Shown: piece by piece, positions 17,456 to 25,226 of the stretch | How positions within the stretch are numbered: the stretch's first letter is position 1 | Layout: the number at the start of each line of letters is the position of its first letter | Assembly (NCBI RefSeq): GCF_030817415.1 | Contig: NZ_JAUSZI010000002.1 | Coordinates: forward strand, 11,631,501 to 11,695,500 | From: Streptomyces umbrinus | GTDB lineage: Bacteria > Actinomycetota > Actinomycetes > Streptomycetales > Streptomycetaceae | Direction of reading: 5' to 3' | Length of the DNA: 64,000 nt | Position numbers and translations under genes: made by a program | The notes under the pieces: model-generated | The model's database searches: none | Told to the model about the DNA's origin: nothing | What the model saw: the letters and a program-made list of their open reading frames with translations, nothing else

Positions 17456-18283
17456 ATGGAACAGCAACCGTACGAGTCGGTGGCGGGCGCCTCAGCCGAC
17501 GGACGGACCGGGACGGCACGCGTCCTCGTCGTCGACGACGACCCCACGGTCGCCGAGGTCGTCTCGGGCTACCTGGATCGCGCCGGGTACCTGGTGGACC
17601 GGGCCGAGGACGGGCCGACCGCCCTCGCCGGCGCCGCCGCGCACTGGCCGGACCTGGTGGTACTCGACCTGATGCTGCCCGGCATGGACGGCCTGGAGGT
17701 GTGCCGCCGGCTGCGGGCACGCGGCCCCGTGCCGGTCATCATGCTCACCGCCCGCGGCGACGAGGACGACCGCATCCTCGGTCTTGAGGTGGGGGCGGAC
17801 GACTACGTGACCAAGCCGTTCAGTCCCCGGGAGCTGGTGCTTCGAGTGGAGTCGGTCCTGCGTCGCTCGCGGCCCCGCACGGGCACGCGTTCCCACAGCG
17901 CGGCCGGACTCACCGTCGACCCGGCTGCACGCCGCGCCACCAAACATGGTGGCGAACTCGCCCTGACCCTGCGCGAGTTCGACCTGCTCGCGTTCTTCCT
18001 CCGGCATCCGGGCCGGGCGTACAGCCGCGAGGACCTGATGCGGGAAGTGTGGGGCTGGGACTTCGGCGACCTCTCGACCGTCACCGTCCACGTCCGACGG
18101 CTGCGCAACAAGGTCGAGGACGATCCCGCCAGGCCCCGCCTGATCCAGACGGTGTGGGGCGTCGGCTACCGATTCGATGCCGCAGGTCCCGCCAGCCCTG
18201 CCGGTCCTGGCGGTCCCTCTGGGCTTGCCGACCCATCCGGCCCTTCCGATCCTTCCGGCTCTTCCGGCCGGGGCGAGGAGTGA
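17456..18283 (+). CDS. OmpR/PhoB-family response regulator
   Basis: A 275-aa two-component regulator. The receiver domain has RVLVVDDDPTVAEVV, phospho-acceptor D71 in VLDLMLPGMDGLEV, T in MLTARG and K in VTKPFSPREL. The winged helix carries LTLREFDLLAFFLRHPGRAYSREDLMREVWGWDF and VTVHVRRLRNKVEDDP. An unusual low-complexity tail rich in Gly, Pro and Ser follows the DNA-binding domain (about the last 35 residues). It is followed 2 bp later by its histidine kinase. An upstream ATG at 17435 is an alternative start. Confidence 0.92.
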   Translation: MEQQPYESVAGASADGRTGTARVLVVDDDPTVAEVVSGYLDRAGYLVDRAEDGPTALAGAAAHWPDLVVLDLMLPGMDGLEVCRRLRARGPVPVIMLTARGDEDDRILGLEVGADDYVTKPFSPRELVLRVESVLRRSRPRTGTRSHSAAGLTVDPAARRATKHGGELALTLREFDLLAFFLRHPGRAYSREDLMREVWGWDFGDLSTVTVHVRRLRNKVEDDPARPRLIQTVWGVGYRFDAAGPASPAGPGGPSGLADPSGPSDPSGSSGRGEE

Positions 18284-18285
18284 TC

Positions 18286-19398
18286 ATGCACGCCACCCTC
18301 CTCATCGCTCTGTACGCCTTCCTGGGCGCCGGTGCGGCCGGGCTGCTCGGCGCGGGAGCACTGTGGATGCTGCGCCGCCGCTCACTGACCACCTCCCTCA
18401 CCGTGGTGGCCGCCGTCGCGGTGACCGCGATGCTCGCGGGCACCCTGGCCGTGGCGCAGGCGATGTTCCTGTCCGCGCACGACCTGTCCGTGGTGACGAC
18501 GGTGGTCGCGATGGCGGCCGTCGTCTCCTTGGCCGCCGCCCTGCTGCTGGGCCGCTGGGTGGTCGCCCGCAGCCGTGAACTCGCCCTCGCCGCCCGGTCC
18601 TTCGGCGACGACGGCGACTTCACGGCACCTCACGGTGCGGCCACCGCCGAACTGGCCGCGCTGAGCCGCGAGTTGCAGGCCACCAGCGCGAAGCTCGCCG
18701 AATCCCGGCAGCGTGAGCGCGCCCTGGAAACCTCGCGCCGTGAACTCGTCGCGTGGATCTCGCACGACCTGCGCACCCCGCTCGCGGGCCTGCGTGCGAT
18801 GGCCGAGGCGCTGGAGGACGGTGTCGCCGCCGACCCGGACCGCTATCTGAAGCAGATCCGCACCGAGGTCGAACGCCTCAACGACATGGTCGGCGACCTC
18901 TTCGAACTCTCCCGCATCCACGCCGGCAGCCTGGCTCTGTCGCCCTCCCGGATGTCCGTCTACGACCTGGTCGGCGATGCCCTCGCCGGCGTGTATCCGC
19001 TGGCCCGCGAACACGGGGTGCGACTTGTCGGCGACCGCGTCGAACCCCTGCCGGTGGAGGTGGACGGCAAGGAGATGAGCCGTGTACTCGGCAACCTCCT
19101 GGTCAACGCGATCCGGCGCACCCCCGCGGACGGCACCGTCATGGTGGCCGCCGAACTCCTGCCCGACGGCGTGGTGTTGTCCGTGACGGACGGCTGTGGC
19201 GGCATCCCCGAGGAGGACCTGCCCCGCGTCTTCGACACCGGCTGGCGCGGCACCCACGCCCGTACCCCGCCTGCGGGCGCCGGGCTGGGCCTGGCCATCG
19301 TCCGCGGCATCGTGGAGGCCCACCAGGGCAGGGCCACCGTACGGAATATCCCCGGTGGCTGCCGCTTCGAGGTGGTGCTGCCCGCGGCCGCTTCCTGA
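18286..19398 (+). CDS. Sensor histidine kinase (HisKA type)
   Basis: A 370-aa membrane kinase paired with the preceding regulator. Two N-terminal helix pairs (about 1-30 and 40-90) with almost no extracellular loop are followed by a HAMP-like linker and a HisKA domain with H160 in WISHDLRTPLAGL. The ATPase has the N box NLLVNAIRRTP, G1 VTDGCGGIP and G2 GAGLGLAIV. GAGGAG lies 5 nt before ATG 18286. The short sensor region suggests it senses within the membrane. Its last codons form one arm of a transcription terminator. Confidence 0.92.
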   Translation: MHATLLIALYAFLGAGAAGLLGAGALWMLRRRSLTTSLTVVAAVAVTAMLAGTLAVAQAMFLSAHDLSVVTTVVAMAAVVSLAAALLLGRWVVARSRELALAARSFGDDGDFTAPHGAATAELAALSRELQATSAKLAESRQRERALETSRRELVAWISHDLRTPLAGLRAMAEALEDGVAADPDRYLKQIRTEVERLNDMVGDLFELSRIHAGSLALSPSRMSVYDLVGDALAGVYPLAREHGVRLVGDRVEPLPVEVDGKEMSRVLGNLLVNAIRRTPADGTVMVAAELLPDGVVLSVTDGCGGIPEEDLPRVFDTGWRGTHARTPPAGAGLGLAIVRGIVEAHQGRATVRNIPGGCRFEVVLPAAAS

Positions 19399-19414
19399 AG
19401 CGGGCAGCACCACC
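19371..19414 (+). terminator. 15-bp stem terminator embedded in kinase 3' end
   Basis: GGTGGTGCTGCCCGC (19371-19385, coding) pairs perfectly with GCGGGCAGCACCACC (19400-19414). The 14-nt loop contains the kinase stop codon TGA (19396-19398). The hairpin faces the convergent epimerase gene, so it can stop transcription from both sides. Confidence 0.75.
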
Positions 19415-19427
19415 GGTCCAAGGGGCG

Positions 19428-20429
19428 CTACGCGCCACGCATCCCGGCCCGCGCGAACTCCCGCATGCCCTCCGCGAAGCCGACCTCCGGTTTCCATCCC
19501 AGCTCCGCCCGCAGCCGGGACGAGTCCGCCGTGATGTGCCGCACGTCGCCCAGCCGGTACTCGCCGGTCACGACCGGCTGGGGCCCGCCGTACGCGGCGG
19601 CCAGCGCCTTCGCCATCTCTCCGACGGTGTGCGGCTCACCGCTGCCGGTGTTGTACGCGGTCAGCGCACCTACGGCCGAATCCGCCTCCAGCGCCGTCGC
19701 GTTGGCCGTCGCCACGTCCCGTACGTGCACGAAGTCCCGCCGCTGCCGACCGTCCTCGTAGACCCGCGGTGCCTCGCCCCGGGCGAGCGCCGAACGGAAG
19801 AAGGAGGCGACCCCGGCGTACGGAGTGTCCTGGGGCATACGGGGCCCGTACACGTTGTGGTAGCGCAACGACACCGCCGACCCACCCGTCGAGCGCGCCC
19901 ACGCGGCGGCCAGATGTTCCTGGGCGAGTTTGGTGGTGGCGTACACGTTGCGCGGGTCCACCGGCGCGTCCTCCCCGACCAGCCCCGGTGACAACTCCTG
20001 CCCGCACACCGGGCACCGCGGCTCGAAACGCCCGGCGGCCAGGTCGGTGACGGCCCGGGGCCCCGGCCGTACGACCCCGTGCCGCGGGCAGGTGTACCTG
20101 CCTTCCCCGTAGACGACCATCGAGCCGGCCAGCACCAGACGGCGGACGCTCTTCTCGGCCATGGCCGTGAGCAGTACGGCGGTGCCGAGGTCGTTGCGGG
20201 AGACGTACTCCGCCGCGTCGGCGAATCCGGTACCCAGGCCGACCATCGCCGCCTGGTGGCACACGGCGTCCACACCGGACAGGGCGCGGGCAACCGCCTC
20301 CGGGTCCCGGACGTCCGCGCCAGGATCATCACGTACGTCGAACATGACGGGCTCGTGCCCGCGCGTCCCAAGCGCCTCGACGACATGGGACCCGATGAAC
20401 CCGGCACCGCCGGTGACCAGTACTCGCAT
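19428..20429 (-). CDS. NAD-dependent sugar-nucleotide epimerase/dehydratase with zinc-ribbon insert
   Basis: A 333-aa extended short-chain dehydrogenase acting on nucleotide sugars. The Rossmann motif is VTGGAGFIGSHVVEAL, the catalytic pair Y163-x3-K167 is in NVYATTKLAQEHL, and S103 lies in LAGSMVVYGEG. Unusually, residues 111-150 hold C114-x2-H117 and C139-x2-C142 (CPRHG and CPVCG), spaced like a small zinc ribbon between the Ser and Tyr of the active site. Substrate-side motifs such as RYHNVYGPRMP and RDFVHVRDVA are standard. It probably supplies a sugar donor to the nearby transferases. Confidence 0.88.
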   Translation of the reverse strand: MRVLVTGGAGFIGSHVVEALGTRGHEPVMFDVRDDPGADVRDPEAVARALSGVDAVCHQAAMVGLGTGFADAAEYVSRNDLGTAVLLTAMAEKSVRRLVLAGSMVVYGEGRYTCPRHGVVRPGPRAVTDLAAGRFEPRCPVCGQELSPGLVGEDAPVDPRNVYATTKLAQEHLAAAWARSTGGSAVSLRYHNVYGPRMPQDTPYAGVASFFRSALARGEAPRVYEDGRQRRDFVHVRDVATANATALEADSAVGALTAYNTGSGEPHTVGEMAKALAAAYGGPQPVVTGEYRLGDVRHITADSSRLRAELGWKPEVGFAEGMREFARAGMRGA

Positions 20430-20586
20430 GCGCCCACGTTAGGGCGGCACACCCGCCGTACCCCCGGGCCGCGCGCACCACGTCACGAGTCCGTAAGGAC
20501 CTGTTCCTGATGCGACCATGCCATGACGGTTTCCGGCGGATCCTGGGTTCGTTGCGCGTGCCAATCAGCCGTGCTTGGCTCGCCCG

Positions 20587-21255
20587 ATGAACTTTCTGTT
20601 GACGGCGAGTGGCCTGCGCAACGAGACCCTGCGGGACGCGCTGCGGGACATGCTGGGAAAGCCGTTCGGATCGGCGAACGTCGTGTTCGTCCCCACGGCG
20701 TCAGTCGCCGAGCCCGGGGACCACGGATGGGTCGTCGAGGACATGAACCGGCTGCACGGCCTCGGCTGGCGGGAGTTCGACGTCCTGGAGCTGAACGGCC
20801 TGCCTCGGCAGATGGTGCTCGACCGGCTGCTGAACGCCGACGTCATCTATGTCGAGGGCGGCAGCCACTACCACCTCGCGCGCAGCATCACCGGCAACGG
20901 CCTGGCCGACGGCTTCCTGGAAGCGCTGGAGAGCCGGGTCTATGTGGGGGTCAGCGCCGGATCAATGATCTTCAGCCGTAATCTCACCGGCCACTCCGCC
21001 GACGTCATCGGGGACACCCCGGACCTCCACGTGCTCGGCGCGACGACCGTGGAGCCGCCGTTCGGCCTCTTCGACTGGTATCTCAAGCCCCATCTGTACT
21101 CGCCGGATTTCCCCGAGCGGGACGACGCCTGGGCTGATCGCATCGCCGCGCGGGCGGACTTCCCGATCTACTTCATCGACGACCAGACGGCCGTTCGCGT
21201 CAAGGACGGCAAGGTGGATGTCATTTCTGAAGGCCGGTGGCGATTCCATCCGTGA
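20587..21255 (+). CDS. Peptidase S51 (peptidase E-like) family protein
   Basis: A 222-aa serine peptidase-fold protein. The nucleophile elbow is VGVSAGSMIFSRNL, and YVEGGSHYHLARSI matches the family G-G-N/S region. HVLGATTVEPPFGLFDWYLKPHLYSP carries the region of the catalytic His. ATG 20587 is preferred over a TTG at 20575. Family members cleave N-terminal Asp dipeptides or cyanophycin; which applies here is not visible. Stand-alone gene. Confidence 0.85.
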   Translation: MNFLLTASGLRNETLRDALRDMLGKPFGSANVVFVPTASVAEPGDHGWVVEDMNRLHGLGWREFDVLELNGLPRQMVLDRLLNADVIYVEGGSHYHLARSITGNGLADGFLEALESRVYVGVSAGSMIFSRNLTGHSADVIGDTPDLHVLGATTVEPPFGLFDWYLKPHLYSPDFPERDDAWADRIAARADFPIYFIDDQTAVRVKDGKVDVISEGRWRFHP

Positions 21256-21492
21256 CTCAGAGCCCCGGACCTTGTGCGAGCGCCCTCGCCCTCCGATCCC
21301 TCCGACGCTCCGGCGTCCCCGTCGCGCGGTGTCGCGTCCCGTGAGCCGGTCGACTTGGCGCGGGTCGGCCGCCGCTCGGTCCGCCGCAAACACCGTGTCT
21401 CCTGCAGGTCGTGTCGATTTGCTGGTTTGGAACTGACCCCGACCACGCCAAGGGGCCCGGTGTGAGGTGTACGAGCCACGGCTGCTCGGGAG

Positions 21493-23055
21493 TCAGTGGC
21501 TGCCGGCGAGTTCGCCGCTGAGTGTCTTGTGGATGTGAGCGCTCGGCCCGTTCAGTCCGATGATCTCGACTGTCTTGCCGCGCTGGGTGTACTTGGCCTC
21601 GATGGCGTCCAGGGCGGCGACGGAGGACGCGTCCCAGATGTGGGCCGCGGACAGGTCGATGACGACTCTGTCGGGGTCGCCCGCGTAGTCGAACCGGCCG
21701 ACGAGGTCGTTGGAGGAGGCGAAGAACAGCTCGCCCGTGACCCGGTAGACGACGCCGGCGTGGTCGGGGTCGGTGGCGGCGGTGACCTCGGCGAGGTGGG
21801 CGACGCGCTTGGCGAAGATGACCATCGCGGTGATGGAGCCGGCGACGACGCCGATGGCGAGGTTGTGGGTGGCGACGACGCAGGCGACGGTGACCACCAT
21901 GACGGTGATCTCCCCGGCCGGCATCCGCTTGAGTGTCTTCGGGGCGATGGAGTGCCAGTCGAAGGTCGCGAACGACACCATGACCATCACCGCGACGAGC
22001 GCCGCCATGGGGATGTCGGAGACGACCGGTCCGAAGACGATGCACAGCACCATCAGGAAGGCACCGGCGAGGAACGTCGACAGGCGGGTGCGGGCGCCGG
22101 AGACCCGGACGTTGATCATCGTCTGGCCGATCATGGCGCAGCCGCCCATGCCGCCGAAGAAGCCGGTCACGATGTTGGCGATGCCCTGCCCGATGGACTC
22201 GCGGGTCTTGGAGGAGTGGGTGTCGGTGATGTCGTCGACCAGCTTCGCGGTCATCAGGGACTCCATCAGACCGACCAGGGCCATCGCGAGCGCGTACGGA
22301 GCGATGGTGGTGAGGGTGTCCAGGGTGAACGGCACGTCCGGCAGCCCGGGCATCGGCAGCGCGGACGGCAGGTCGCCCTTGTCGCCCACGGTCGGCACCG
22401 CGATCCCGGCCGCGAGCGTGATGACCGTGAGGATGACGATGGAGACCAGTGGCGCCGGGATCACCGAGGTGACCCTCGGGAAGAACACCATCAGCGCCAG
22501 CCCGGCGGCGAGCAGCGGATAGACCGGCCAGGGCACGTTCGTCATCTCCGGCACCTGCGCCAGGAAGATGAGGGTGGCGAGGGAGTTGACGAAGCCGACC
22601 ATCACGCTGCGCGGCACGAACCGCATCAGCCTGGCCACCCCGAGTGCGCCGAGGACGATCTGGAAGACACCGGCGAGCACGACGGCCGCGACCAGATAGC
22701 CGAAGCCGTGTTCGCGGTTCAGCGGGGCGATGACGAGGGCGACGGCACCGGTGGCGGCGGAGATCATGGCCGGCCGGCCGCCGACGATCGCGATGGTCAC
22801 GGCCATCGTGAACGACGCGAACAGGCCGATCGCCGGCTCGACCCCGGCGATGATCGAGAACGAGATCGCCTCCGGGATCAGTGCCAGGGCAACCACGAGA
22901 CCGGCCAGCACCTCGGTGCGCAGCACCTTCGGATCGGACAGCCACGACGGACGTCGGGAGCCGCGCAGCCACGCGGCCGGGGACAGTGCGGGGGAGGACA
23001 AGACGAGAGGAACCTGTCGTGCTCGGGCACACCCGGCATCACGGCGGGCGCGCAA
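21493..23055 (-). CDS. SulP-family anion permease with STAS domain
   Basis: An integral membrane transporter of about 520 aa, sulfate/bicarbonate type. About 10-14 helices span residues 45-400; the SulP signature ALALIPEAISFSIIAGVEPAIGLF lies near residue 55. A cytoplasmic STAS domain (about 430-515: VVIDLSAAHIWDASSVAALDAIEAKY) closes the protein. The start is uncertain: TTG 23055 gives an Arg-rich leader, and TTG 23001 (then SSPALSPAAW) is equally plausible. It is divergent from a MerR regulator across about 360 bp with a palindrome, which suggests the regulator controls it. Confidence 0.9.
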   Translation of the reverse strand: MRARRDAGCARARQVPLVLSSPALSPAAWLRGSRRPSWLSDPKVLRTEVLAGLVVALALIPEAISFSIIAGVEPAIGLFASFTMAVTIAIVGGRPAMISAATGAVALVIAPLNREHGFGYLVAAVVLAGVFQIVLGALGVARLMRFVPRSVMVGFVNSLATLIFLAQVPEMTNVPWPVYPLLAAGLALMVFFPRVTSVIPAPLVSIVILTVITLAAGIAVPTVGDKGDLPSALPMPGLPDVPFTLDTLTTIAPYALAMALVGLMESLMTAKLVDDITDTHSSKTRESIGQGIANIVTGFFGGMGGCAMIGQTMINVRVSGARTRLSTFLAGAFLMVLCIVFGPVVSDIPMAALVAVMVMVSFATFDWHSIAPKTLKRMPAGEITVMVVTVACVVATHNLAIGVVAGSITAMVIFAKRVAHLAEVTAATDPDHAGVVYRVTGELFFASSNDLVGRFDYAGDPDRVVIDLSAAHIWDASSVAALDAIEAKYTQRGKTVEIIGLNGPSAHIHKTLSGELAGSH

Positions 23056-23345
23056 GTAGGCGTGGAGAACCGGGGCGGTCCTCCAAGAGATCAGCGAGCG
23101 GCGCGGACCGAGGTCAGGGGGCAGCGGCGACGTGACCGGCGCGGGAATCGGGCGCTGCCTGCGGTCGAAGGATCACGGCGGGCAGACAGCGGCGCCTGGC
23201 ATCACGGACATGCGCACGCTCTCTCCCGCGGACAACGGTGTTTGCCGGGGGCTTCGTCGGCCCCGACACGGCTGACGGTAACGGGACGACATCCCGCACC
23301 GTGGGAACAGGCGCGGCAGGCAACCGCCCCAATACCGGCGCAACC

Positions 23346-23365
23346 CTACCCTAACGTTAGAGTAG
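23346..23365. promoter_or_regulatory. MerR-type operator candidate
   Basis: CTACCCTAACGTTAGAGTAG is a 20-bp imperfect palindrome with a perfect CTAACGTTAG core and one mismatched pair. It lies about 54 bp before the MerR GTG, in the spacer between MerR and SulP. MerR regulators bind such dyads inside elongated promoters, so autoregulation is likely. Confidence 0.6.
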
Positions 23366-23418
23366 AGATCGGCGTCGGCTGCCCGTGGCCGCAGCGGAAG
23401 ACGAGGAAGGCACCCCGC

Positions 23419-23835
23419 GTGAGCAGCGAGCACATGCAGATCGGCGAGGCCGCCGCGCGGACCGAGCTGTCGCTGCGCACCATCCGGCACTACGAGGACA
23501 CCGGCCTCGTCATCCCCTCCGCCCGCTCCCAGGGCGGCTTCCGCCTCTACACCGAGGCCGACGTGGCCCGCCTGATGGTCATCCGTCGCATGAAGCCGCT
23601 CGGCTTCACCCTCGACGAGATGCGCGCCCTGCTCGACGCCACCGACCGCCTCGACTCCGGCGAGGAACTGCCGCCCGAGGATCGCGAGGAACTGCTGGAC
23701 CGGATTCGAGGCTTCGAGCAAGCCACCCACAAGCGAGTCGAGGATCTGCGCACCCAGCTGGCCCGGGCGGAGGAGTTCGCGGCCACACTGGGGGAGCGCC
23801 TGATTCGGAGCACGTCGGCCCCGAGGCGGCCCTGA
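23419..23835 (+). CDS. MerR-family transcriptional regulator
   Basis: A 138-aa regulator. GTG 23419 has AGGAAGG 8 nt upstream. The winged HTH reads MQIGEAAARTELSLRTIRHYEDTGLVIPSARSQGGFRLYTEADVARLMVIRRMKPLGFTLDEMRALL, the canonical MerR N-terminal domain (residues 6-75). A coiled-coil dimerisation helix follows (about 85-130). No cysteine cluster for metal binding is present, so the inducer is probably not a heavy metal. Divergent from the SulP permease. Confidence 0.9.
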   Translation: MSSEHMQIGEAAARTELSLRTIRHYEDTGLVIPSARSQGGFRLYTEADVARLMVIRRMKPLGFTLDEMRALLDATDRLDSGEELPPEDREELLDRIRGFEQATHKRVEDLRTQLARAEEFAATLGERLIRSTSAPRRP

Positions 23836-23908
23836 CCTGGCGGCGGTGCGCAATCCGACCACTGCGGGGTTGGCTGTAGCCAGCGGATCCCAGCGGGCCG
23901 TCGCCTGG

Positions 23909-25108
23909 TCAGGCGGCTCGTTCAGCGGTGGCCGGTTGCTTGGCGCGCTTGGCCTCCAGCAGTTGCCGGCGCTTGTCGTCCTTGAAGGGCCATGTGTGCG
24001 AACCGGGCTTGCGGGCCTCGTCCGCCAGATGCTTGAGCAAGCCCTTGTAGCTGCTCTCCTTGATCTTCACGGCAAGGCGGCCACGGATGGAGAACCTGTT
24101 CGCGATGTCGTCCTTGGAAGCGAGCTGAACCGTGGCGGCGCGACGCCCAAGGCTGACACACAGGCCGAAGAACCCCACGTCGATGGACGCGGGCTGCTCA
24201 CCCGCGATCCGGCTCAGCACGGTGTCGGCGGCATGCGCGCCCAGCGGGCCCGCGGCCTGGCAGCTCATCCGCAGCGGCAGGTCCGACGGCGCCGCCGAGT
24301 CCCCGGCCGCGACGATGCGTACGTCGTCCACGCTCGTCAGCGTCTCGTCCGTGAGCAGGCGGCCCAGGCCGTCGGTGCTCAGCCCGCTGCGCACGGCCAG
24401 GTCCGGCACGCTGAATCCTGCGGTCCAGACGGTCACTCCGCTCGGCAGCTCACGGCCGCCACTGAGCCGCACGGCATCGCGCGTCACGGCCGTCACCCTC
24501 GCGTCGGGGCCTTCGAGCACGGTCACACCGAGTTTGCCCAGCCGCTTGGCGATCGAGCGCCGAACGCGGGGATGCAGATACGGCCCGAGTACCTCGCCGC
24601 ACACCAGGGTCACGGTGCGGCCCGCCTCCGCCAGTTCGGCGGCGGTCTCGATGCCGAGCGCACCGGCTCCGACAACCGTCACCGCGGCCGTCGCAGGCGC
24701 GGCGTCGAGGACCGACCACAGCCGCTGTGCCTCCTCCAGGCTCGCGATCGGATAGGCGAACTCGGCCGCTCCGGGCACCCGCGGGTCGGCGCTGCCGCTG
24801 CCCACCGCGTAGATCAGGTAGTCGTAGCCAACGGTGCCGCCGGCCGCCAACACCACGCTGCGCTCGGCCGCGTCGATCCGTGCGGCGGTGTCGACCACCA
24901 GCCGGACGCCCTTGGCCAGGAGCTCTCGGTAGTCGGCGACCACGTCTTGGGACCCGCCCACCACTTGGTGCAGGCGGATCCGGTGAACGAAGACCGGGCG
25001 CGGGTTGATCAGAGTCACGGTCACGTCCTCGCGCTGCGTCAGGCGATTGGCCGCCATGACTCCGGCGTATCCGCCGCCGATCACGACCACTTCGGTGTTC
25101 TGAGCCAT
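23909..25108 (-). CDS. FAD/NAD(P)H oxidoreductase, NDH-2-like
   Basis: A 399-aa pyridine-nucleotide disulfide oxidoreductase-fold flavoprotein. The FAD site is VVVIGGGYAGVMAANRL (residues 7-23), the NAD(P) site VTVVGAGALGIETAAELAEAG (about 153-173), and the second FAD motif is VRIVAAGDSA. The C-terminus is Lys/Arg-rich (FKDDKRRQLLEAKRAKQ), which may attach it to the membrane as in type II NADH dehydrogenases. It lacks the redox CxxxxC pair of thiol reductases. Stand-alone gene. Confidence 0.88.
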   Translation of the reverse strand: MAQNTEVVVIGGGYAGVMAANRLTQREDVTVTLINPRPVFVHRIRLHQVVGGSQDVVADYRELLAKGVRLVVDTAARIDAAERSVVLAAGGTVGYDYLIYAVGSGSADPRVPGAAEFAYPIASLEEAQRLWSVLDAAPATAAVTVVGAGALGIETAAELAEAGRTVTLVCGEVLGPYLHPRVRRSIAKRLGKLGVTVLEGPDARVTAVTRDAVRLSGGRELPSGVTVWTAGFSVPDLAVRSGLSTDGLGRLLTDETLTSVDDVRIVAAGDSAAPSDLPLRMSCQAAGPLGAHAADTVLSRIAGEQPASIDVGFFGLCVSLGRRAATVQLASKDDIANRFSIRGRLAVKIKESSYKGLLKHLADEARKPGSHTWPFKDDKRRQLLEAKRAKQPATAERAA

Positions 25109-25226
25109 GGTGTCTCCCTCGTTCGCGGTGGGTTCGGCCTCAAGACGCCGACCGGCCGGACCTTGTGACAGGTTGTGAGGCAGACCACTTCGCAGACGTG
25201 GAGCGCGGCGCCTACAGGCCGTGGCT

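Noticed and set aside
21496..23835. 779-codon plus-strand open frame covering the SulP gene
   Set aside because: Only its last 138 codons (MerR, from 23419) look like protein; the rest is the antisense of the SulP permease and is rich in Asp/Gly/His/Arg as expected of a GC-rich shadow.
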